Assembly (NCBI RefSeq): GCF_965363235.1
Contig: NC_134847.1
Coordinates: forward strand, 56,390,439 to 56,454,438
Reading direction: 5' to 3'
From: Mytilus galloprovincialis
Taxonomy: Eukaryota; Mollusca; Bivalvia; Mytilida; Mytilidae
Length of the DNA stretch: 64,000 nt
The position numbers and the translations under genes were made by a program. Positions 12,801 to 22,900 of the stretch are shown here, piece by piece. The notes under the pieces are model-generated. The model made no database searches, was not told where the DNA came from, and saw only the letters and a list, made by a program, of their open reading frames with translations. Positions within the stretch are counted from its first letter, which is position 1. Each line of letters opens with the position of its first letter.

Positions 12801-12956
12801 AACGATGCAGATCATAACTCTGATATTTCAAGTACACATAGCTTAGAAACAAGTTTAAATCGTGTTTATGAGGCGCCTTATGTTAATCATTACCAACCAC
12901 TAAATATAAGTTTTGACCGTGTACCACACGTATATGATGAATGTTGTGTCGAGTGA
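3778..12956 (+). CDS. IgSF-A: single-Ig-domain transmembrane receptor
   Basis: Assembled from four exons, 3778-3832, 10725-11045, 11432-11500 and 12448-12956 (954 nt, 317 aa). All three junctions are phase 1 and have GT-AG ends. Residues 1-18 form a signal peptide. Residues 19-125 are a V-like Ig domain with C39, W51 and D101-R-G-V-Y-R-C107. A stalk of about 23 residues follows, then a transmembrane helix around 153-178 and a tail of about 139 residues. The tail has several tyrosines, including LYET (Y202) and VYEAPYVNHY (Y289, Y293, Y297). It is a type I surface protein, probably for recognition or adhesion; the ligand is unknown and I do not recognise a named family. IgSF-B downstream is a clear paralogue. 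Intron 1 is about 6.9 kb and packed with repeats. Confidence 0.82.
5290..5395 (-). repeat. Dispersed repeat family R2 fragment
   Basis: This is a reverse-strand piece of the family that is better preserved at 6718 and 23468 (ACCAGGTTCAAC ... CTGTACCAAG). It contains a perfect 24-bp palindrome at 5367-5390 (AAGGATTTGTAT and its complement). ORFs here are repeat-derived. Confidence 0.5.
5391..5590 (+). repeat. Dispersed repeat family R4
   Basis: The block 'gtgtcgtagttctcttatattt', 'tgaaacccggatttg', 'tcgatttatgaat', 'cggtatactactg' recurs in similar form at 22868-23100. The two overlapping small ORFs here fall entirely inside it and are not gene candidates. Confidence 0.6.
6718..6965 (+). repeat. 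Dispersed repeat family R2
   Basis: Starts 'ctccgaggaaaatcc' and runs through 'ccctaatcaaatgacaaa', 'aacaactgtcatat', 'cctggtattggcattttc' and 'aacctcttatttgtatgaca'. Copies are at 23468 and 25540 (same strand), and 5290 and 19300 (reverse). At about 250 bp and with variable ends, it is a SINE-like or MITE-like family that I cannot name. Confidence 0.65.
8060..8225 (+). repeat. Dispersed repeat family R1
   Basis: Contains the family core 'gaagaccaattggtgg', 'ttcagctgttttctgtcc', 'gacacatttcccatttcc'. Other copies in this window are near 30895, 36020, 38415, 46865 and 55035 (plus) and 60764 and 62524 (minus). It is one of the commonest short repeats here, probably a SINE-type or MITE-type sequence. 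Confidence 0.65.
8517..8555 (+). ncRNA. Hammerhead ribozyme core, upstream copy
   Basis: CTGATGA at 8517-8523, stem II GTC/GAC closing a TTATGTA loop, GAAA, stem III ACGC/GCGT, then A at 8555 as the nucleotide 5' of predicted cleavage. All conserved core positions expected of a hammerhead are present. The stem I strands are poorly complementary close to the core. Confidence 0.65.
8874..8912 (+). ncRNA. Hammerhead ribozyme core, downstream copy
   Basis: Identical in the core to the copy 357 bp upstream; predicted cleavage falls after 8912. Conservation of two cores in one element argues for either recent insertion or selection on the RNA fold before insertion. Confidence 0.65.
9850..10115 (+). 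repeat. Partial tandem repeat, period about 193 bp
   Basis: The block at 9850-9920 (ccactctaggcccattg, aattaatattgccaataatt, agttccggatcgag) is repeated at 10043-10114 (ccattccaggccctttt, attattaatattaccaataa, ggttccaggtcgac). The ORFs crossing this block on both strands are artefacts of the repeat. Confidence 0.6.
10355..10500 (+). repeat. Degenerate single retrozyme unit
   Basis: It aligns by eye with the 8440-8592 block: 'caaattttaggtccacgaat', 'tattcgagcgtcacta', then an altered core (CTAATATGAA, GACTAAACGC, CTGGCGTTTA). CTGATGA and GAAA are both mutated, so it cannot be an active hammerhead. It is an old copy about 230 bp before the IgSF-A Ig exon. Confidence 0.55.
10725..11045 (+). CDS. 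IgSF-A exon 2: V-like Ig domain
   Basis: The exon enters after ACAG in phase 1 and leaves at a GTAAGA donor in phase 1, so the whole domain sits in one symmetrical exon, as is usual for Ig domains. It has the first Cys in TLKCPLL, the core Trp 12 residues later, and DRGVYRC before the G strand. Potential N-glycosylation sites include NKT and the final NLT. It is strongly similar to the IgSF-B exon, sharing SDG...INP...NKT and EYNLKI. Confidence 0.9.
11432..11500 (+). CDS. IgSF-A exon 3: stalk
   Basis: A 69-nt phase 1-1 exon between a TTTCAG acceptor and a GTATGT donor. It encodes NYQTNISIRSNENTTNTFNH and three further residues, a polar, Thr/Asn-rich stalk. It matches IgSF-B exon 3 in size, phase and the opening xYQ...N, which is the main support since it is too short to call alone. 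Confidence 0.75.
11835..12361 (+). mobile_element. GGGGCGCC-ended element carrying a retrozyme piece
   Basis: Perfect 17-bp terminal inverted repeats: GGGGCGCCGAATGGGAC at 11835-11851 and its complement at 12345-12361. The interior is AT-rich with many ACAAAA/TTTTGT words. At 12222-12325 it holds a block (tttacaccactgaatc, ccactgctggtggacg, cagcacttcggtgttga) that matches the inter-ribozyme part of the retrozyme at 8580-8680. It lies in intron 3 of IgSF-A, ending 86 bp before exon 4. No target duplication was found. Confidence 0.7.
12448..12956 (+). CDS. IgSF-A exon 4: transmembrane helix and cytoplasmic tail
   Basis: Enters after TTTACAG in phase 1 with GFSINTWIIIF; the hydrophobic helix runs to AGALK and is followed by basic and polar residues. 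The tail is Ser/Thr/Asn-rich. Two short segments are conserved with IgSF-B: LYET shortly after the membrane and, near the end, S-S-x-x-SL[ED]...V[YF]E..Y[VI]N.Y.P. Tyr293 in YVN fits the pYxN consensus bound by Grb2-type SH2 domains (established motif; use here inferred). The final exon ends at TGA. Confidence 0.88.
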
Positions 12957-13171
12957 ACGTTTGTTATTTCATTCGGTCAATTGTAGTTTTCCTATATTTG
13001 TTCATGCAGATAATACCTTTATATTGAAGCATTTTTTTTTTCAATACAGTATTACTCTAATTTTCTTTCAATTAATTGTTTAAGATTCAATACCTTTAGC
13101 ATTATTTTAATTTTTCTTAGTTTAGGATTGTGCAATTGAGATAAAACAAACTTGATGTCAAAATTTTCGAC

Positions 13172-13177
13172 ATTAAA
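13172..13177 (+). terminator. Possible polyadenylation signal for IgSF-A
   Basis: ATTAAA, a common variant signal, lies about 215 bp after the IgSF-A stop. No AATAAA occurs closer. Weak evidence by itself. Confidence 0.3.
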
Positions 13178-13195
13178 TATACATCTGATTCATTA

Positions 13196-13535
13196 CTTTT
13201 ACAGAAAGGGATGAATGTTCAGGATTACAGGGTTTGAATGCGTTGCATTTATGTTTTATATGCATAAGAGGAAAATTATTGCATGCCATATATCCCATTC
13301 TCTTTTCCTCGAATGTGACCTACAAAATTAGATTTACCACCGGGTTTTTACTTACACGAGCAACACAAGTGCCACATGTGGAGAAGAATCTGCTTACCTT
13401 CCTGTGGCATCTGAGACTACCTCATTTGTGTGTACTTGTGTTTGTCTTTTCGGTTTTGTTTGGTTTTGCAATTGTCATTGTCAGTTTAGTACGTAGTGTT
13501 CATATTATTGTTATTTATGTCTATCAGTGAACTAG
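13196..13535 (+). repeat. Dispersed repeat family R5
   Basis: Shares 'ggagaagaatctgcttacc', 'gcatctgagactacct', 'tttggttttgcaattgtcatt' with 15950-16360 and 48850-49040. The hydrophobic-looking ORF inside it is produced by T-rich repeat sequence. Confidence 0.6.
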
Positions 13536-13921
13536 CAAACAGGCCAAACAGAAGAAAAACAACAGACATCTGCAAAGAAATACTCAATTAGCAAACAATG
13601 TCAAAATGTAATGATGAATTAAAGAAAAACAAATTGTTGGTTTCCATCGATTTTTTGTTGTTGTAAATGGTTTCTTATTTGGAAATAATGTCTTCAATAA
13701 ACCTACGTTTTTTTCAAACTAATTTGAGTATAAAGGTTTGACAACATACATTTTCTTAACTGATATAGTACAATATGTGTTCAATGGAAATAATGACATG
13801 ATGAATCCCTAATGTATAACAAGCCTTTCAAATATTGTCCGTTTATTAAAAGTATATGGATAAAAAATAAACTAAGAGTTTCATTCTTTCAAGCAATCTT
13901 GACCGTAGACGGAACTAGCTA

Positions 13922-15262
13922 CGGGGCGCCCAACGGGACTCTTATGGTTTGTACTCGAAATCCAATTTTGTACGGAGAAAAAAATGAGTTCAGTTTAAAA
14001 ACATTTATAGCATAATTATCTTTCAAGGACAAAAGTTACTTTTTTCATGACAAAATTTATTTTTGTATCATGAACTTTTGTTACTAGTACCTGATTTGAA
14101 AATTGGGCTTTAAGCAAATTTTGTATGCAAATTAGTTTAGTTTGGATTCTGTGAACTAATTTGCATACAATTCAGAAATTTTGTCACAAAATTAATTTTT
14201 GTGTTATTTTTGTGTAGTAGAGTTTTGTTACATTTTTACTTCTCTTAAACAAAACTCAATTTTGTATATGTTCCAGACCGTATGAGTATTTGGACCGTAC
14301 GCGTACGGTCTGGACCGTATGCGTACTTTTTCAAAATACGTATACGGTCGGACCGTACGCGTACGGTCTGACTAATATTAAGAAGTTGGTCAAGTTTATT
14401 AGATACAAATGTATATAACAGATCAACATAACTTATATCTCAAACTAATATAAAAAGTTCAATAGTAATTGAAATAAAAACTTAATATTTTAACTCCTGT
14501 ATTTAGCATGTCAGTAATTCATTAATTGCAGCCCAGTATGCTCATTGAAATTGAAGTTATCGGAAGTAAACATAATATTGGAGGACAATTGTTATAGAAT
14601 ATTTAGGAACTTTACAAAAAAATGCATATGCAAAGGAACATGCATGAACAAAATTTGTTAATGTAAAAAAATAAAATATGACGTTCCTTGTGGTAGCAAG
14701 ACTAGTGTCACCTTGGGCCAGAGTAACAAAATAGGATTCAGATATACAATTAAACAAATATTTAATGTCAATTGTTCACTTATTTACTTCATCCATCTAT
14801 TTGTAATAATAACAATTTGTATAACTAAAAATAAAGATTTTGATAAATGATTGTTTAAAGATTAACCCATATGATCTCAAATCATGTCTGGTCAGCTGGA
14901 CCGTACGCGTATACTCATACGGTCCGACCGTACGCGTATGGTCGGACCGTACGAGTATACGCATACGGTCCGGACCGTACGCGTACGGTCCAAATACTCA
15001 TATGGTCTGGAACATATACATAAGATTAACTCAAAATTGAGTTTTGTCAAACAACAAAATTGAATATTCTCTGAATTTTGTTTCACAACAAAATTGTATT
15101 TTGTCTTACAAAATAAAAACATTTCTCACAAACCTGAATTCTGTCTCACAAAATTGAATTTTGTCTTACAAAAAAATGAATTTTGTCTTACAAAAATATA
15201 TTGTGTTTACAAAATTGAAGTTCTCGTAAAACAAGTCTGTCTCACATAGTTTTGTAATACGT
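13922..15262. mobile_element. Foldback element with GTACGCGTAC palindromes
   Basis: The left end (GGGGCGCCCAACGGGAC from 13923, then 'tttgtactcgaaatcc') is related to the element at 11835. Two inner arms, 14245-14370 and 14897-15050, are inverted copies ('ttgtatatgttccagacc', 'gagtatttggaccgtac'). They are built from GACCGTACGCGTACGGTC, present exactly at 14293-14310, 14351-14368 and 14973-14990, with variants between. AT-rich ACAAAATT blocks flank both. ACTAGCTA occurs at both boundaries (13914-13921 and 15263-15270) and could be an 8-bp target duplication, but the right terminus does not mirror the left. Confidence 0.6.
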
Positions 15263-15299
15263 ACTAGCTATTACTTTTATGTCTTTTCGGTCATATCAT

Positions 15300-15410
15300 A
15301 TAGGCCTTCAACCGTTTCGTTCGTATACATCTTGGATTTCAAATATTTGGCTTTGAACGGTCCTGAAGAAGGTGAATCCTGAAAAGCGCTTCGGACTAGA
15401 CATTAATCTT
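15300..15410 (+). repeat. Short repeat with a second hammerhead-like core
   Basis: It contains CTGAAGA (15363-15369), a short helix AGG/CCT around TGAAT, then GAA at 15381-15383 and a GC-rich continuation. Spacing resembles a hammerhead core with the variable position 7 changed, but I cannot draw a convincing stem III or cleavage site, so the label is provisional. Confidence 0.3.
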
Positions 15411-15949
15411 TTTAGTATTGTTTTTATTTTTTAATTAAAGAAAGTAGCACAACGGGTGACTTTAGTGTAGCCGCAAATGTGAACATTCCCTAATTTTGTT
15501 TGGTTTCGTGTTTCTATATTGATATTTTGTGAAATGTTGTTTGTTTTTTTGCTGCTTTTCTTGTTAGTCATAATATTCTTTACTTTTATTGGACTTGTAT
15601 ATGTTTTAATTGATGCCATTTCATCTCCTACTTATCAACGAGTTTTTTTTCAAACTATTAGTATATCAAACTTTATTAATGTGTATAAAATTACGTTTTA
15701 TATGAACGTAATTAAGAAATAATTTGCTGATGTTCGAATCTCATATATATAAAGAAACATGTGTGTCAAACTATACTGCAAAAGAAAGGGGATTACATGA
15801 ACACCGAAAGTAACAAGACAAGAAAGGTCGACAATGTTAGATTATCGACTTTTGCAAGCAGATGCAGTCTTGCAAATTTTTTTTCGACACCGAAATTGTT
15901 TATTTTTTTAATTCCTTTTAGTAAACCAAGAGTTCCAAATGGCGAAGTT

Positions 15950-16360
15950 GAAATCATCCATTCGTAAATTTTACGGACGCCATCACGAGTTGGTTGACCG
16001 TTATGGTATAACCGTTTCACAAATGATATCGGATATGTTCCTTACGTCGTAACAAAAATCCCCTTCCCTTTCATGAATGTAACTTACCGAATAAGACTAT
16101 ATACCGGATTTGTTATAACATGAGCAACTCGACGGTTGCCACATCTGGAGAAGGATCTACTTACCCTTCCAGAGCACCTGAGATCACCTGTAGTTTTTGG
16201 TGGGGTTAATGTTGCTTATTCTTTGGTTTTCTATGTTGTGCCATGTGTACTATTGTTTGTCTGTTTGTCTTTTTCAATTTTAGCCATTGCGTTGTCAGTT
16301 TATTTTCAATTTATGAGTGTGAATGTCCCTCTGGTATCTTTCTTCCCTCTTTTACAGAAG
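15950..16360 (+). repeat. Dispersed repeat family R5
   Basis: The longest of three copies in the window: 'ggagaaggatctacttaccc', 'agcacctgagatcacctg', 'gccattgcgttgtcagttta', 'gtccctctggtatctttc'. No gene is supported here. Confidence 0.65.
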
Positions 16361-16395
16361 AAACTAAGCAAAATGACAATGATATATAAATAAAC

Positions 16396-16975
16396 AAATA
16401 AACTCATCATAGAAACCAGGACTAAATTTAGTATATACGCCAGACGCGCGTTTCGTCAACAAAAGACTCATCAGTGACGGTCGAATCCAAAAAAGTTAAA
16501 TAGGCCAAATAAAGTACGAAGTTGAAGAGCATTGAGGACCACAATTCCTTAAAGTTTTACCAAATACAGCTAAGGTAATCTATGCCTGAGGTAGAAAAAC
16601 CCTTAGTATTTCAAAAAATTCAAAAATTTGTAAACAGTAAATTTATAAATATAACCATATCAATGACAATTCATGTCAGCACAAAAAGTGCTGACTACTG
16701 GGCTTGTGATACTCTCAGTGACATAAATCTCAACCAGCAGTGGCATCGACCCAGTTGTTGTAAATAAACTCATCATAGATACCTGGACTAAATTTAGTAT
16801 ATACGTCAGACGCGCAAAAGACTCATAAGTAACGCTCGAATCCAAAAAAGTTAAAAAGGCCAAATAAAGTACGAAGTTGAAGAGCATTGAGGACCAAAAT
16901 TCCTAAAAGTTTTGCCAAATACAGCTAAGGTAATCTATGCCTGAGGTAGAAAAGCCTTAGTATTTCAAAAAATTC
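16396..16975 (-). mobile_element. Second retrozyme-like repeat, antisense
   Basis: Two direct copies 366 bp apart (about 16401-16621 and 16767-16975) flank a spacer that matches, in reverse, the 8580-8790 spacer ('tcagcacaaaaagtgctgac', 'ccagcagtggcatcgaccca'). On the minus strand the copy at 16436-16474 keeps CTGATGA, GTC/GAC and GAAACGCGC...GGCGTA. The other copy (about 16796-16845) has lost the GAAA segment by deletion and has CTTATGA for the core. Only one ribozyme core is therefore intact. Confidence 0.7.
16436..16474 (-). ncRNA. Hammerhead ribozyme core, antisense retrozyme
   Basis: Reading the minus strand from 16474: CTGATGA, stem II GTC...GAC, GAAA, stem III ACGC/GCGT and A at 16436. 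The stem II loop differs in sequence from the copies at 8517 and 8874 while the paired and core bases are unchanged, which is what conservation of an RNA fold predicts. Confidence 0.6.
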
Positions 16976-17942
16976 CACAGGACTTCTCGCATTTACTGAC
17001 ATGCCAGCTAATTCAACTGATTGAAAGATTATGTCTTCATCGTATTTAATTTCAAGAACTGAAATTACAAAAAAATTATATTTAGGGTGGGTTTTCAACT
17101 TTATCAATGTTACGATAGAAATTTTACTTTTCACATTTAAGTATTAAACCGTCAAGTTTTGTTTAAGCTCTCTACATTTTCCTTTGTCTGACCATTATAT
17201 TATTTGGTGACGAAATCATAATTTAACAATCCTGTTAGTTACAATAATGAACATTTTAAATGTGCTTTCTACTCTTTTTTTTGATAGTTGATAGGTCATG
17301 GAATCAAGGGGTGTCAACAATAGCAGTTTGGAATTACATAGCTGACAGTTGAATTTGGTAGTACAGAAGAGTTATATTTGTATCAGCTGGACAAGCTCCG
17401 TTTGATGTTTTCCCTGTTCTTTCTTCTTATCGTTTGTGATTAATGTTTTATATAGATGTTCAAAGGGATCAGAATACTAGAACTTATAACCCACATCAAA
17501 ATTTCGCTTCCATAAAGAGTGATTTGGATCACCAAAGTGTAAAATAATATTTCATATCAATTGCAGTGATTAATTAAAGAAATTCTTTTTAACTTCTTAA
17601 ACAAAGTCTTTTCCATAAGTAATTTATTGAAAGCTAACGCTCCTACTATAGTTTAGTTTTACTCCAAATTAGCAAACAGTATGGCTAAACTGTCTCTACA
17701 CATTAATTTTCTAATTATCATTTTTACTATTCATGCTATTACAGTATAAATAAATTTGGTGTTTTTACTGTCTTCTGATTGGTTAAAATTATTCGTTTTA
17801 TTTTCAATGTTGTCAATTTTGATGGCGACACGTCCACTCTGATGTTGTGTATTCATACGCCAACATGTGTGTACGTTGTTATTGTTAATATAAATAATAT
17901 AAAAAGTTCTTTGAGCCTTATTTTTGATAGAAATTTATTTAT

Positions 17943-18101
17943 AATGAATGGCAATAATTTATTTTGATTTTATTGAACCATAAAACTAATTTTTGACTCT
18001 TCACATTTTACATATTCCGCTTCGCGGATTATTCAATGTGAAGAGTCAAAAATTAGTTTTATGGTTCAATAAATTCAAAATAGATAATAGCCATTCATTA
18101 A
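17943..18101. mobile_element. Hairpin MITE, perfect 36-bp inner arms
   Basis: The arm 17972-18007 (ATTGAACCATAAAAC...) is perfectly complementary to 18035-18070. Outer arms 17943-17971 and 18071-18101 continue the match with a few changes (AATGAATGGCAATAATTTAT against AATGGCTATTATCTAT). The loop itself contains CCGCttcGCGG. The whole unit of about 160 bp is a palindrome with no coding content. Confidence 0.75.
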
Positions 18102-18619
18102 ATGATTTTCCGTTAGCATAAACTATCATTATTATGATTTTTGTTTATTGATATAGCCGTATACATTTGTTTCGATTATTTCGCCGATATACATGCATCA
18201 CAACTGTACCTTTCTGATTGTTCAAAGTAATTCAAAAATGACGGTATTGTTTTAATCCCTGAATTCCGGAAAGGGAAATTATATATAACGTGAAATATAC
18301 AATGTATCAAATGTATTTATTTCCGGGTTGAAAAGGAAATCGTCAATTGAAAATATATCGATAGGAAATCGACGTGTGATGAAAACGTGTTTTTTTTTTA
18401 TTCAGTTGATTCTGGTGAGGAAATTGAATCGGTAGACCTATTTAAATAAGGTACAGTAATATAGTGTTTTAAAATTGGTACAGTTGTTAATTTCGTGCGA
18501 ACGGAGTAGCCGTTTAGAATAATAATATCATTGATCATTTCGTTTTTGAATATATTTGTTCATTTCGTTTGACACCTGCTTTATTTAGAATATAAACGCA
18601 ACTATTATTATTACAAAAT

Positions 18620-18712
18620 ATGGTGGCCGGTTAAGGCCATTTCGCGTCTTCGCGTTTTCGCCCTATAGAATATGAAAGTCGAAAAGGCGAAATGGCCTTA
18701 AGCGGCCACCAT
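18620..18712. mobile_element. Short hairpin element (GGTGGCC...GGCCACC)
   Basis: Arms of 26 bp at 18620-18645 and 18687-18712 match with one difference (ATGGTGGCCGGTTAAGG against ATGGTGGCCGCTTAAGG). The core is relatively GC-rich for this region. It is probably a miniature DNA transposon remnant. Confidence 0.65.
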
Positions 18713-19299
18713 TCAAAAAGGACATGCATACACTTTATTATTTAGCTACACGAACAAAATGCGTCAATTGTAGTATGGTGCTTCTTTCAAAAGAAATACA
18801 TGCATTCATAAAAAGATGATGGTCAATTTTCGTTAGGTGTTTTATCCAAATAATTAGGCATGTATCTACAATGAAACTAGAGGTACGTCGTGTACGTAAA
18901 GCTGAAACGGTACTTCACATTCTAACAAATCTTCATTTAAAGCTTTAAAAAAGGTTTACCAACTGTATCATATAAGAACCATGATGTAGAGGTTTGTACT
19001 GTCTAATACAATCACAAAAAATCTGACAATTTGTTGAAGTTATGCAAAAATTATATGTGCATCTTACGTCTTTTTCATTTACAGAAAAGATATGTAAAGA
19101 TTTTTATCGGCTGTGTTTGCTTACACCATTTTCTTCGATAAAATTGAATAGACCAAATTTAAAACTTGAAACCTATTTTGAACTAAATTAGTCTCAGGTG
19201 AAAAACTATGAAATTACGACATAAAAGTCTAAAAATACATTATTGTAAATGCTAAACGTGTTTGTTTCCCGTTGTATCAAAGTGAGAGGTTTATCGCTA

Positions 19300-19430
19300 T
19301 AAAACCAGGTTAAATCTACAATTTTCTACATTTGAAAATGCCTGCACCAAGTCAGGAATATGACAGTTGTTGTCCATTCGTTTGATGTGTTTTGTCATTT
19401 GATTCAGTATTTTTGTGATTTTACTTTGTG
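19300..19430 (-). repeat. Dispersed repeat family R2 (antisense)
   Basis: The segments 'ccaggttaaatctac', 'aaaatgcctgcaccaagtca', 'gacagttgttgtccattcg' are the complement of the 6718 copy. It accounts for the two overlapping ORFs on opposite strands here. Confidence 0.6.
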
Positions 19431-19885
19431 CATACATCCTTCCCCTTCGCTTATTATTTTGTATGTAAACTATAAATTGTGTTTGAAGAGGAATGTTCAC
19501 ATATTTTTTTTTCAGATAAGGCTCAAAATTTACCAAAATTTATCTGCCTTGAGTCAACTTGAACCAGATGAAAATAAAAAATATAAATGATAAAAAAAAC
19601 ATGTACAAAGTAACTACACTTCATATCATTACGACCGAAGGGCTTCGTAAAGTTATCGTCCTGGGAATTTCAGTAGAGATAGAAGAGGGGATATTTAAAG
19701 AATTACCTAATTATAATATTTTAGAGGGAAATCGATCCTACTGTTAATGAATAACCATATTACTGTTCATTTATGAAATATAGAATGCACAGACGCTGGC
19801 TGGTGTAACTAGTTTATGACTAGTTATTAAATATAATAACGAGTAACATACTAGTATTCAACAATTAGTATTGTTATTTCAGGCA

Positions 19886-19937
19886 ATGAAATCAAAAATG
19901 ACTGTTGTGTTTGTTTTAACAGCACTGTTTGCAATGG
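19886..19937 (+). CDS. IgSF-B exon 1: signal peptide
   Basis: Encodes MKSKMTVVFVLTALFAM and ends in phase 1 at GTAAGT. An acceptor-like TTGTTATTTCAG ends three bases before the ATG, as in IgSF-A, so a 5' untranslated intron is likely. An in-frame second ATG four codons in could also initiate; the first is chosen because it gives a basic N-terminal region before the hydrophobic core. Confidence 0.75.
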
Positions 19938-22900
19938 GTAAGTAATGAATGATAATGATAAAAAAAATCACCAACAGCAAATTAATCCCTAACAAACTAA
20001 TACAAACAGCAAACAAGGAGATATAAAATATCAATCAAAAGCATCTCAAAAGAAGAACTATTATAATGAATAACTGCAGTTGTTATTATCCTCACTCGGT
20101 AAGGAATTTTCGATTGAATACCAATAATTAAATGACCTATGTCCAATTGCGCATGACATCCACTTCAAATAAGATGGCATTTTGATTGCTAATCAGTGCC
20201 AACTTCCAATACAACGTGTACAAGGGAAACACAGACACACACACACACACACACATAAAACCAGATTATAAAGACGAACGATTGTAATTATAGCACAAAC
20301 TCGTGCAGTTGTCCTGTGATGGATTATTTCTTTCAATTTATTTGGTCAAAAATATAATCTTTAAGAAACCTTGGCCTTTCCAGATCTGAAAAAAAATATA
20401 AAAAGTTAGAATAGAATATATTAAATATATAACTTTATTACAAAAAATTAAACTCTGACGGATTAACGTGCAAACATAGCATGTACATAAGAAACATATA
20501 ACTCATGAAAAAGTCTAAACAAGTTGAGTTAACATCATCACTATATCAGTATATAGAAAATTGACCAATTTCAACTTAATCAACTTAAAGTCATAAGAAA
20601 CCTCAAATTTAAAAAAAAATATGCATATGTTTTTTTATAACTAAATGGATAAACTTCATTATCCAACTTATGTACATATACTTTTTTCTGAAGAAAATTC
20701 TTAATTTGTACACATTAAGAAGAGGTTTACTTATTTTTAATTGCTTCCTTCCAGGGAGCAATTCGCCGACATATTTTCCGTATGCATAGTGACCTGAGCG
20801 TAACCCTCCTCGTATAAATCCGGTGATCGCAATACGCATGGATCTGTCATTTAAATAAACAATTATATGATTGTACATGTTAGGCAACAACCATTTTCTT
20901 ATCTGGGGGGGGGGGGGGGGGGGGGCTTGGGTTTTTTTTGAAAAAAATATTTTGATGGCCTAGTTGAACGAAAAAAAAATTATGTTTAGCACTGTAGCTG
21001 AAAAAAAAATTATGCTGTCACCTGCTTGAAAAAAAATTTTGCACTGCTGAATTTGAGAATAGTGAAAATAACAACAGTTGAGACAGTGAAACAGCAGATT
21101 ATAAACATCTGTCCAGTCTACAGATTAGCTAAGATTTATATTTATACCTTATTACTTTTTGTATTTTCCTGTAATAGTGTTTGATCCAGAAATATTTAAA
21201 AGCATTCCAAATCTCCCGCATGTATGCTACTAGATTAAGACATACTTAAAACTGCAACTATTATAAACATGATATGGTCATTTTATAACAGGGATAGATA
21301 TGGTATCATATTAAAGCAGTCTTTTAAAGTAGCCCTGATTGTGTATGACACAGACTTGTATACTGGTAGTATTTTCCTTTGTATCATTCTGTGTCATTTT
21401 GTATACCTCTTTTTTCAATGGAATATCAATTATCATAGTTGAAAACAGTGGATGTTTATAATTTGGAGCTACTCACTCTTACATATGGCAATGGTGGCCA
21501 CTTCAATTGCAGTATTAAAATTCAAGAACTGTGGTACCTGTATGACGGACTCAGAGAATATCCTAATGTAGAAAGTGGGTTAAAAAACAACAGAGACAAC
21601 CGCCAATGCCAGGATACAGACAGAGCCATGCACTTTACATTTTACATCAATTAAAAAATTAAAATTAATTCTATGTAAATTTTATGGTTTTGAGAAGAAA
21701 AAAAATGTATTTCTGTTCCACATTATAAGAAAAAGATTTTTGCTTTCCTTCTCATAAGAAAAAAAAATTTATCGGAGGAAGGTTCCGAAAAAAAATTTAT
21801 GAACATAATAAAAATCCCAGGCCCCCCCCCCCCCCCCCCCAGATAAGAAAATGGTTGTTGCCTTAAACACGTGCTCTATACCCATGCTTTTTGTTATTTG
21901 TTTACTATAAGGTGGCGATCGGTAAACTTCGGCTTCAAAACACGGCATTTAATGAGCAGCCATATTTGGTAAATCATAACAGACAAAGAGAACAAAAATG
22001 ACGGTTACACGATATATTTGCGTAAAAAATGAGAAAATCGTGTACAGAGGACTACGTTTATGATATATACATGCATTGGTTCAAGAATTGGATAAACATT
22101 ATCGTTTCTTATGACTTAAAAAATAACAAAACAACATCTGTATATTCACAGGTGTAAATTTGGAGGAAATGGTTATCCCTGCTACCATTGGGGAAGCAAT
22201 AACCTTGGAGTGTCAACTTTTTGCGCAGAATCTGTCTGCTCAGTGGGTACATCTTGACACGAACAAAGTGTTGTCTGATGGCTTACAAATTAATCCTAAC
22301 ATATACAACAAGACAAACAGTCCGAAATTTGAGATCACTGGAAATCTTTGGGAGTATAATTTGAAAATTAATGATGTTGACATTAACGACGAAGGCAATT
22401 ATAAGTGTGACACTGAAAAAAATGGAAACCCCAGGTCTAAAATTTTCAACTTAGTTATTAGAGGTTAGTTTTATCGGCCTAAATCTTTGAAATAGGATTT
22501 TTTAACAAACTGAAACAGTTGGCGAACAACACTTACAATAACTCACAGTAATCTATGAATTGCATAGAAATAGACGAACTCTTTAGACACATGTTAGAGC
22601 AAAACATTATTGGATGGATAAATATCTTTCTTTTCGTTTTTAATGTTAGCATTCTTCCTTAAATCAGTGTTCTCGATTATTATATTCTTTTTACTAAGTA
22701 TTTTCATGACTAGACTTTGATTCTTTTGTAAAAGTAGATTACAACTATTGACCTTTTGAACAGTTGGATTTGATGAAACAAAGTGCAATCGGATCTGAAT
22801 TTCGAATAAACTGAAATAAGTGAATTACAGTTATTTTTTATTAGTCAAGCAAAAAGATGAGTAGAGCAATTGATTTTGTCTAATGCTTAGTCCATTTCTG

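Noticed and set aside
14840..15122. ORFs reading repeats of YGPTVRVWSDR type
   Set aside because: Arg-rich reading frames through the GTACGCGTAC palindromes on both strands, a result of the repeat.
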